Source: Opitutaceae bacterium
Lineage (GTDB): Bacteria; Verrucomicrobiota; Verrucomicrobiia; Opitutales; Opitutaceae
NCBI GenBank assembly: GCA_023269585.1
Contig: JAHFTC010000038.1
Coordinates: 1-33,797, forward strand
DNA: 33,797 bases
Direction: 5' to 3'
The translations under genes and the position numbers were made by a program. Each line of letters starts with the position of its first letter. Within the stretch, counting starts at the first letter, position 1. Below are positions 24,148-33,797 of the stretch, one piece after another. The notes below the pieces were generated by a model that saw only the letters and a program-made list of their open reading frames with translations, was not told the DNA's origin and made no database searches.

Positions 24148-27100
24148 GCTTCGCCGAGGGCTTTCCGCTCTTGGAGCGCGGCCTGATAGTCGGCGTCGTC
24201 GAGGCAGTATTTCAGGAAGATGTCGTAGTCGGCGCGGGCGGCGGCGGTCTGGCCCAGTTGCTGTTCGGCGCGGGCGCGGAGGAGGTAGTAGGCATAGAAG
24301 GCAGGCTCGAGGCGGAGCAGTTCGTCGGTGGCCTCCTTCGTCATCGGCCAGTCCTTACGGCTGTAAGCGCGGGCGACGGCGAGTTTGTTGCGCGCGGATT
24401 CGTGGCGGGTGACGGCGGCGAGGTGATCGAACCACGCGTCGGGCACGAGTTCGGCGAAACCTTCGACGGCGGCGGTCTCGTACACCGAAACGGCGGCGCC
24501 GGTCCAGTGGGGGCCGGCCCAGACGGAGTCCAGGTCCCGCCGAAGGGCTTCCTGCGCCGCTTGCCGGCAGAGCGAGAGCTCGAGCTTGCGGTCGAGGCGG
24601 CGCAACACGGGGTCGAGGTAGGAGATGAGGTCGTAGTCGCCGATCAAGGTCGGGTCGAGGGAGTCGAGGGCGGCAAGGAGCGGTTTGTCCTGGCCGCGGG
24701 AGATGAGGAAACGCAGACGCAGCTGCTCGAGCGAGGCGGTGGGGATGAGTTTGGTCTGCGTCGGGTCGAAGAGCGCGGCGGGCCGCTCGGTGCGGTCCGA
24801 GCGGAGGGCAAAACGGGCCCGGAGCTCCTGCGCCTCGGCGGCGGTCTGCGGCTGTTCCAGTTGGGCGGCCGGAGTGCAGAGCTTCTCGAGACCGGCAGCA
24901 AGGCGCGCGGCGACGGCGGTGTCGTCGCTGTCGTTGAGTCCGGCCGTCGCGCCGAGCAGCTGGCTTTTCAGCTGGTCGGTGACCGGCAGCGCGACCAGGG
25001 CGTCGAACAGCGCGAGCCCGAGCTCGGTGTCGCCGCTGGCGAAGGGCTGGGCGTCGCGGACCATGCGGAGGAGATCGTCGAGATCGTCGACCACGCCGAT
25101 GAGGCTGCGCAGTCGATGGCCGAGCAGCGCGGCGCGCTCAGCGCGGGTAAGGCCGGCGCGCGCGGCGGGAATGATGACGTTCAGCGCGACCGGCGGGCAG
25201 TCGGCCTGGGCGGCCGGCAGTTGGGCGACACGCTGGCGGAGGAGCGCGACGAACGGCGCGATCTCCTGCGCGCGGCGCAGGGCGCGGGCCCACTCGAGGC
25301 GCACCATCGCGGGCGATTTCTCCAGCGCCGGGTCGGTGGCGAGCTTGTCGGCCCCGGCGACGAGGGCTTCGGCGGCGGCGGCCTGGTCGTCGAGGACGAG
25401 CGCTTGGAGGATCCTGGTGGCGAGGGTGAGGCGCAGGTGGTCGAGCGGTTGGGCGGTGAGCGCGGCGAAGGCCTCGCTGCGCTGGCCGGTCTCCACGAGC
25501 TTCAGGCCGGCGAGCAGGGCTTCGACCGATTGGCGGAATGAGTCGCGAAAGTTCGCGTACAACGGGTGCGCCGTGCAGCGGCGGAGTTGCGCGGCGCGGC
25601 CCTCGGCGGCGAGGCGCCAGCTGGCGAGGCTCAGGAGATACGAGCGCGTCTCCTGGGAGAGTGTCTCGTCGGAGGAGACGGCGAGGATCTCGTCGGTGAA
25701 ACGCGCGTAGTCGTTGGTGGCGAAGGCGGCCTCGAGCACCACATCGCGGAACGCCTCCTCGCGTTTGGCCGTTTCGCGGCTCTCGTCCAAGGCGAAGAGG
25801 AGGTTGAACTTGATGCGTTCCGCCAGGGCGTAGCCCTTGTCGGGATTGGTCATCGGCGCGTCGCGGCCGGCGAAGCGGGGATCGTCGAGCGAGAGCGGAC
25901 GCACGTGCTGGAGCCAGGCGCGACCCGCGGCGGCGCTCCACTGCTTCACGCAGCCGCTGAACGCCGCGGCGGCGGCGCCGGTGGTGCGCGCCGTGGCGAG
26001 ACGCGCGAGCAGGACCTTGCCGATCTCGGACTCGCGCTTGAAATCCGAGCGGGTGGTCTCGCGCTCAAGCAGGGCGATCTGCCGGGCGGCGTCGTTGCGC
26101 AGGTCGAGGGAATCGGAATAGACGCGGACGGAATCCAGCCGGTCGACGACCGGCGTGGTGCCGGCGAAGAGCTCGTGCATGGTCTGGAGGACCTCGGCTT
26201 CGCCGGGGGTCTTGCGTGCGGCGATGGCCCAGATGCGCAGCGCGTTCATGCCGATGGTGTCGCGGGCGCCGCGGTCGAGATAGAGGCGGCGGGCCTTGGG
26301 TGCGGCTTCGGGCCGGCGGTTGTTGTTGGTGAGGATGATCGTCTCCCAGAGGCGACCCTGGGCGTCGAACTCGGGATCGACCGGGTCCAAGTCCTCGAAG
26401 AGCGGGTACGCGGCGTCGTAGAGCTGCCCCTGGAGATCGTCGGCGATGGCGTCGGCGCGGTTCACGGCGCGGCCGAAATCGATGGCGTAGAGCGGCACGC
26501 ACTGCGCGGTGCGGGCGAGCACGTCGAGGTGCGCGAGGAAGTCGGCGCGTTTCTTGGCGGAGATGGCGGCGTTGGTCTTCTCGGTGAGGTCGGCAAAATT
26601 GATGCGGAGGGGCAACGCGGCGGGTTTCACGTCGTGGGCGGCGAGCACCGCCTCCCAACGCGGGCGCCAGTTTTTGGTGCGGGCCCAATACGCCTTGAGC
26701 GCCGCGGGCTGGTTGCCGGCGCGCAGGAGGTGCTTGAGCGGCCCGGCGTTGTAGGCGCCGTCGAGCCACTTCTGGTCCTGCTCCTTGACCCGCGCGAGAA
26801 TCTCGAGGGCGCGGTCGAATTCGCCGCGGGAGACCTCGAGCAGCAGGGCGGCGTAGAGGTAGTCGATGCCGTGGCGGTGGCGGACGTGGGTGGGTTCGAT
26901 GCGGCGCCAAGCGGCGAGCGCGGCCTCGGGCCGGCCGACCTCCAGTTCGAGCTGACCGAGTTCGCCACCGGCCTCCACCTTCTGGAAATCGCGCGCGTGG
27001 GCGCCTTCCATGATCCTGTTGAAGAGGGCGCGGGCGCCGTCGAAGTCGCGGGTGCGGCGGAGGAAGTCGGCGCGCACGAGCCAGGCCTCGACGATCTCGT

Positions 27101-30100
27101 CGGAGCCGCCGGTGGGCAGGTCGAGCGTGAGGCGGCTGAGGCGGGCGAGCAGGGCGTCGTCGAGCTTGCGGTTGTTGAGGTACCAGACGGCCCAGTTGGC
27201 GTACTGGGCGAAGACGGTGTATTCGGGTTCGTGGTGCAGCAGGAGCTGGAAGAGAAGGTTGAGCATCACCTTCGCGTCGGGCTTCTTGTTCTCCAGTTCG
27301 ATGCGGGCGACGAGGGCCTTGGCGTCCGCGTAGGCGGGGTCCTTCGCCCGGCTCCACCAGGCGGGCGGATACTGCTCGAGCCAGGAGCGGAGCTCGGTGG
27401 CGAAGCGGCGCTGGGCGTCCTCGGCGGTGAGGAAGCTGCGCAGGGTCTCGAGCTCGGGATGTGCGTGGGGGAAGGTCTTCGCGTCCGGGATCGCGGCCGT
27501 GAGCGCGCCGAGCAGCCCCGCGGCGGCGCCGGCGGGGATCTGGGCGCGGTCGTTCTGCAACGACTTGAGGGCGACGCCGAGCAGCGGGTCGGCCCCGGCT
27601 CCGTGCCGGGAGACGAAACCGGCGAGCCAGTCGCGGAGCGCGGCGTTGTCGCCGACGCGCGAGTACGAGCGGAGGATGGTGCCGGCGATCTGGGGCCGGG
27701 CTTCGGTCTCAAGGTCGGCGAAGGGGGCGAGGAAGGCGACGGCCTCGAGGGGCTTGGTTTCCAGCAGCGCGAGGCCGGCGGAGTGGGCGGACCAGCCGCG
27801 GCGGAAGGGCGAGAGCTTTTCGTCGCGGGCGAGTTCCTGGAGTTTCGCGAGGGAGGCGGGGGCCTTGGTCGAGTCCCAGCGGGCGCTGGCCTCGCGGTAT
27901 TCGGCCCAGGCGCGGAGAGCGGTGGGGAGCTGGGCGCCGTGCTGCTGGAGGAGGCCGGCCACGGTGTCGGCGAATGCGCCTTTGCCGGTCTTCTCGGCTT
28001 CGAGCGACGCGAGGTGGAGTCGCGCCTGGAAGACGACGCTGGGTTCCTGGGGGAACCATTGCAGGATCTTGCCGAGGGCGAGGCGGCGCGGCTCGTCCTT
28101 GCCGGCGTCCTCGGGGTAGCGTTCGTCGAGCAGGCGCAACTGGCCCTCGCCGGTCGGCAGGATCGGGAAGTCGGCGAGGGGCTGGGCCGCGTCACCGGAA
28201 ACGGCGACGGCGGGAACGGGGGTCTTGCCGTCGTTGGCGAGCACGGCGGGGTGCTCCAGCCAGGCCATCAGAGCGCGCACCGAACGCTGATAGACATTGA
28301 ACTCCGCGGGCGTGAGCTCGGCGCGCTCGGGGCGATAGGCGAGTTTCGCGGTGAGGCGGTTGCCGTCGCGCCGCCAGCCGGCCTCGAAACGCGCGATGGC
28401 GGACGGGGCGGAGAACGGTTCGGGCAGCGTGGTGACGTTCCAACCGGGGGCCAGGGTGATGGTGAAGTCGACGCTGCTGTCGCGCCGCGCGGTGAAATAG
28501 GGGAAACGGCGTTCGCCGACGTTGTCGACGTAGGGCAGCCAGCCGGTCGGGTAGGGGAACTTCAATGTCGCACCGTGGGCGGCGCGGGCGGGCCGGACGA
28601 AATAGGCGCGGCACTGGAACGACGCGGTGGGCCCCTTGACCGTCTGGTAGTCGACATCGACGACCTCGGCGCCGGGGAAGAAGGCGCCGGCGTATTCCTG
28701 GAGCTTCTTGCGGAGCTCCTGCTGGTCGAAGCCGTTGAAGTAGGCCGCGTAGAAGGCGGCGTCGCTGCCCTCGGCGGCGTAGACGAACCAGCCGCTGAGT
28801 TCGCCGTCGGGCGCGAGGGCGAGGTCGCCGCTGATCCGGGTGGCGGCATCGAGCTTGTCGGGGGTGCGGACCCACTCGGCGCGGTCGTCGCGCAGGACCA
28901 GGACGTCGCGCGCGAGGTCGCCGAGACCGACGGTGCCGGCGGGGAGGTGTTTGCCGGTGGGATCGCAGAAGAGGTAGCCGCCCCCGTCCTGTTCGACGGC
29001 GAGGATGGCGTGGTTGAATTGTTGCCACGAAGGGCTGGCCTGCTCGGTGCGGCCGTTGCCGTTGGTGTCGAGCAGCACGAGGTGGGAGCGGATGCCTTTG
29101 CGGGCGAGCATGGCGCGGAGGAGCGCCGACTTGTCCTTGCAGTCGCCGTAGCGTTTTTTCCAGACGTCGTCGCAGGCGTGGGGGCGGTAGCCGGCGAGGC
29201 CGAACTCGAGGCCGGTGTAGCGCACGTCGTCGGCGGCGAGGCTGTGCAGCGCGGCGAGGATCGGCGCGCGCTCGGTGAGGCCGGCGGTCGCCTGGTCGAT
29301 CGCGGCGGCGAGGTCGGGGCCGACGGTGCCGCCGGCGGCGAGCTCCTGCTGGTACCAACGGGCGAGGTCGTCCCAGCTGCGCAGGGTGGTCAGCCAGAGG
29401 GTGGGGGCGCGGAATTCGTAGGACGGGGCGTAGTATTCCCAGTGGGTGGCGGGGGTGTTGCGGGCGATCCAGATGCGGCGCTCGCGGCCGGGCACCGGGG
29501 TTTCGATGGTGGGAGTCGGGACCCCGGGGGCGGTGCCGCCGTCGCTTACCCGTTTCCAATAGTCGGAGGGAAGATCGACGACGAAGCGGTTGAGGTAGAC
29601 GGGCCAGCCGGCGCCGAAGGTGCGGGACGTGGCGAACTCGCCGGGCATCACCGGAGTGTTCTCGCGGACGAGAACCACCACCTCGGTGACCGCACCGGGG
29701 GCGACGTTGGGGAAGATCACGCGGAGCTGCGCCTGGCTGGTGTAGAGCGAGTTCTCCGCCTCGTGCTGCGGGGTCTGGATGAACGCGCCTTTGGGCTCGA
29801 CCGCCTGGCGGGTGCCGTCGGGGCGGATGGTGACGGCCTCGATGAGAAAGATCGACTCCCGCTCGCGATCGAAGCTGAAGGTGTCGGTGCTCACCGACTC
29901 GACGCCGGCCTGGGAGACGGCGTGGTCGATGGTGTGGTAGAGCTTGTAGTTGAGGCCGGCGGCGTCGCGGTAGCGGAAGGACTCGGCGAGCAGCACGATG
30001 CCGCCGGTGGTGTCGGCCGGGAAGGCGGTCTTGCCCTCAAGCACCTCGGCGAGGGGCGTGAGCAGGCCGGCGAGGTGCTCGTGGTAGACGGCCGGCGGCG

Positions 30101-30191
30101 TGCGTTCGACGGGGTCGGTCGACTGGGCCGGGGCGGCGAGGGCGGGGAGGACGAGGGCGAGCAACAGGGCGAGGCGGCGCCGAAAAAGCAT
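24141..30191 (-). CDS. Giant secreted DUF3857/transglutaminase-like protein with long helical solenoid
   Basis: 2016 residues with a signal peptide (1-22, Leu/Ala core, APAQ end). Residues about 60-250 match a DUF3857-type beta domain (YRDAAGLNYKLYHTID, VEPKGAFIQTPQ). A transglutaminase-like domain follows, with catalytic C351 in RYGDCKDKSALLRAMLARKG, H394 in FNHAIL and D410 in FCDPTG, so the Cys-His-Asp triad is complete. A second beta domain ends near residue 640. About 1,300 further residues are helical pairs rich in Ala, Leu and Glu, like degenerate TPR repeats. The pattern suggests a periplasmic or surface scaffold that cross-links or cleaves proteins; the substrate is unknown. Most relatives end soon after the enzyme domain, so the tail is unusual. 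The stop codon comes from REP-like DNA. Confidence 0.88.
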   Translation of the reverse strand: MLFRRRLALLLALVLPALAAPAQSTDPVERTPPAVYHEHLAGLLTPLAEVLEGKTAFPADTTGGIVLLAESFRYRDAAGLNYKLYHTIDHAVSQAGVESVSTDTFSFDRERESIFLIEAVTIRPDGTRQAVEPKGAFIQTPQHEAENSLYTSQAQLRVIFPNVAPGAVTEVVVLVRENTPVMPGEFATSRTFGAGWPVYLNRFVVDLPSDYWKRVSDGGTAPGVPTPTIETPVPGRERRIWIARNTPATHWEYYAPSYEFRAPTLWLTTLRSWDDLARWYQQELAAGGTVGPDLAAAIDQATAGLTERAPILAALHSLAADDVRYTGLEFGLAGYRPHACDDVWKKRYGDCKDKSALLRAMLARKGIRSHLVLLDTNGNGRTEQASPSWQQFNHAILAVEQDGGGYLFCDPTGKHLPAGTVGLGDLARDVLVLRDDRAEWVRTPDKLDAATRISGDLALAPDGELSGWFVYAAEGSDAAFYAAYFNGFDQQELRKKLQEYAGAFFPGAEVVDVDYQTVKGPTASFQCRAYFVRPARAAHGATLKFPYPTGWLPYVDNVGERRFPYFTARRDSSVDFTITLAPGWNVTTLPEPFSAPSAIARFEAGWRRDGNRLTAKLAYRPERAELTPAEFNVYQRSVRALMAWLEHPAVLANDGKTPVPAVAVSGDAAQPLADFPILPTGEGQLRLLDERYPEDAGKDEPRRLALGKILQWFPQEPSVVFQARLHLASLEAEKTGKGAFADTVAGLLQQHGAQLPTALRAWAEYREASARWDSTKAPASLAKLQELARDEKLSPFRRGWSAHSAGLALLETKPLEAVAFLAPFADLETEARPQIAGTILRSYSRVGDNAALRDWLAGFVSRHGAGADPLLGVALKSLQNDRAQIPAGAAAGLLGALTAAIPDAKTFPHAHPELETLRSFLTAEDAQRRFATELRSWLEQYPPAWWSRAKDPAYADAKALVARIELENKKPDAKVMLNLLFQLLLHHEPEYTVFAQYANWAVWYLNNRKLDDALLARLSRLTLDLPTGGSDEIVEAWLVRADFLRRTRDFDGARALFNRIMEGAHARDFQKVEAGGELGQLELEVGRPEAALAAWRRIEPTHVRHRHGIDYLYAALLLEVSRGEFDRALEILARVKEQDQKWLDGAYNAGPLKHLLRAGNQPAALKAYWARTKNWRPRWEAVLAAHDVKPAALPLRINFADLTEKTNAAISAKKRADFLAHLDVLARTAQCVPLYAIDFGRAVNRADAIADDLQGQLYDAAYPLFEDLDPVDPEFDAQGRLWETIILTNNNRRPEAAPKARRLYLDRGARDTIGMNALRIWAIAARKTPGEAEVLQTMHELFAGTTPVVDRLDSVRVYSDSLDLRNDAARQIALLERETTRSDFKRESEIGKVLLARLATARTTGAAAAAFSGCVKQWSAAAGRAWLQHVRPLSLDDPRFAGRDAPMTNPDKGYALAERIKFNLLFALDESRETAKREEAFRDVVLEAAFATNDYARFTDEILAVSSDETLSQETRSYLLSLASWRLAAEGRAAQLRRCTAHPLYANFRDSFRQSVEALLAGLKLVETGQRSEAFAALTAQPLDHLRLTLATRILQALVLDDQAAAAEALVAGADKLATDPALEKSPAMVRLEWARALRRAQEIAPFVALLRQRVAQLPAAQADCPPVALNVIIPAARAGLTRAERAALLGHRLRSLIGVVDDLDDLLRMVRDAQPFASGDTELGLALFDALVALPVTDQLKSQLLGATAGLNDSDDTAVAARLAAGLEKLCTPAAQLEQPQTAAEAQELRARFALRSDRTERPAALFDPTQTKLIPTASLEQLRLRFLISRGQDKPLLAALDSLDPTLIGDYDLISYLDPVLRRLDRKLELSLCRQAAQEALRRDLDSVWAGPHWTGAAVSVYETAAVEGFAELVPDAWFDHLAAVTRHESARNKLAVARAYSRKDWPMTKEATDELLRLEPAFYAYYLLRARAEQQLGQTAAARADYDIFLKYCLDDADYQAALQERKALGEAP

Positions 30192-30297
30192 GCCGCAGTG
30201 TGGGAAAGCTGCGGACAGCGCGGCAAAGGTTTTCGGCAGTTTGCGGCGATCAAGAAGCAGGTGGCAGGCGGTGCGTTTCGTCCGGCACGAGGCCTGC

Positions 30298-30305
30298 TAA
30301 GGAGG
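30298..30305 (+). promoter_or_regulatory. Perfect Shine-Dalgarno TAAGGAGG
   Basis: TAAGGAGG ends four bases before the ATG at 30310 and matches the 16S anti-Shine-Dalgarno sequence completely. It fixes the start of the small membrane protein gene and suggests strong translation. Confidence 0.85.
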
Positions 30306-30309
30306 AGCC

Positions 30310-31053
30310 ATGAACCGCCGCAAACACCCTCTGCTCTTCGTTGCAGTGGCCGGGGCCATCCTGTTGGCCGAGGTCGCCACCTTGGGCGTGGCGGGGCAGG
30401 TCGATTTTGCGCATTTCGACGGCTGGACCGCGGCATTTCTCCTGGTGGTACTGGTGGGCGGAGCGCTGCTGCTCGGCGCGCTGGTGGCGACTGTGGCCGA
30501 ACGCGTGTTGCTCGGCGGGGTCGAGACCGCGTGCACGAGGCTGGAGGCCGCCCGCGCCTCGGCCCACCTGGAGGTTCTCTCCGCGGTGCCGACGGTGGAG
30601 CTGCTGGCCCGGGCGCTGCGTCGCCAAGAGGGGCATTTCGGCGAACTGCGCGACACGCTGCTCGCCGTCGCCACCAATCCCCGGGGCGAAGGGGTGGCGG
30701 GAAACTCGGTCCGGGTGGCGCGCGCCGCCGGTCTCGCGGCCGGCATGGCCCGCGCGAATACGGACTCCGTGCGCTTGGTCGATGTGCTCGAAGATTGGAT
30801 CGCCGGGGCGCGCGCACGGCAGGAGGAGGTGCGGGGACTCACCGCCGAGCTGCGGACCGCGCTCGAGATTCTCCCCGCCGCGGCGCCCGGCGCCCGGGAG
30901 GCGGCCGATCCGATCTTTGGTTACAGCGTGGCCGAGGGCTCGCCCCTGCCGGACGATGACGCGCTCGCGGCGCTGCCGCCCGCGCTGCGGGCCCGACTGC
31001 TTGGCTCGATGGCCGACACCGAGAGCGAGGAAGACGGCTCGGGACGGAATTGA
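30310..31053 (+). CDS. Small membrane protein with cytoplasmic helical domain, function unknown
   Basis: 247 residues, not recognised. Two membrane segments (about residues 8-27 and 39-63) form a hairpin. Then come helices rich in Ala, Arg and Glu, including LEAARASAHLEVLSAVPTVELLARAL and a coiled-coil-prone stretch near 160-190. The C-terminus is acidic (TESEEDGSGRN). The layout resembles membrane-anchored regulators or chemoreceptor-like proteins, but no diagnostic motif is visible. It is divergent from the 2016-residue gene with 118 bp between starts, and convergent with uvrA. Confidence 0.8.
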   Translation: MNRRKHPLLFVAVAGAILLAEVATLGVAGQVDFAHFDGWTAAFLLVVLVGGALLLGALVATVAERVLLGGVETACTRLEAARASAHLEVLSAVPTVELLARALRRQEGHFGELRDTLLAVATNPRGEGVAGNSVRVARAAGLAAGMARANTDSVRLVDVLEDWIAGARARQEEVRGLTAELRTALEILPAAAPGAREAADPIFGYSVAEGSPLPDDDALAALPPALRARLLGSMADTESEEDGSGRN

Positions 31054-31127
31054 CCGGAACGGGAGCGGCGTCGCGGCAGTTGCGCCGCCGCGGGGTGGCG
31101 CCCGCCGGCCGAAGGGCGGAGTCGGCG

Positions 31128-33797
<2,670 letters not shown>

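Noticed and set aside
25566..30959. Very long plus-strand open frame (about 1797 codons)
   Set aside because: Antisense shadow of the 2016-residue gene in GC-rich DNA. The minus strand has a signal peptide and a catalytic triad; the plus frame has biased Gly/Glu/Val composition and no motif.

Overview
The window is very GC-rich chromosomal DNA, and almost every gene reads as a bacterial housekeeping, secreted or accessory protein. The mixture suggests Verrucomicrobiota, possibly Opitutaceae: a molybdenum hydroxylase, a pectate-lyase-like secreted protein, a giant DUF3857/transglutaminase protein, a GxxExxY protein, and many families of short dispersed repeats. This assignment is an inference from gene content; no rRNA or other taxonomic marker is present.

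Layout. Positions 1-4443 hold a divergent molybdenum-hydroxylase module. The large and small [2Fe-2S] subunits run on the minus strand; an XdhC-type chaperone and a MocA-type cytidylyltransferase run on the plus strand. Positions 4463-6109 encode a secreted beta-helix protein, followed by tRNA-Leu(GAG) at 6257-6341. Positions 6549-12184 hold, on the plus strand, an Arg/Gly-rich protein, a hybrid sensor kinase and a lipid- or peptidoglycan-type permuted papain-fold protein. A compact minus-strand operon (CPBP protease, thiL, tsaE) occupies 12416-14641, and an unrecognised conserved-looking protein occupies 14829-15560.

Positions 15.6-21.2 kb form a repeat-rich accessory island. Eight copies of an approximately 85-bp palindromic element flank a GxxExxY nuclease-fold gene and a 1225-residue restriction-modification fusion protein. 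Three of these copies are carried by a 171-bp tandem array. The pyrB-pyrC operon (21377-23661) follows, with a clear intrinsic terminator. Next come a repeat-filled gap, a 2016-residue secreted transglutaminase/solenoid protein (24141-30191), a small membrane protein with a perfect Shine-Dalgarno sequence (30310-31053), and the 3' part of uvrA running off the right edge.

The most unusual signal is repeats inside genes. Minisatellites with an exact 7-nt period, in several unrelated sequence families, together with REP-like palindromes, sit both between genes and in-frame inside uvrA and the restriction-modification gene. There they encode low-complexity linkers between conserved domains. Three minus-strand genes also take their TAG stop codon from the GTAG edge of a REP-like sequence. 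The pairing of the 85-bp palindrome with a GxxExxY gene is the best candidate for an undescribed system.
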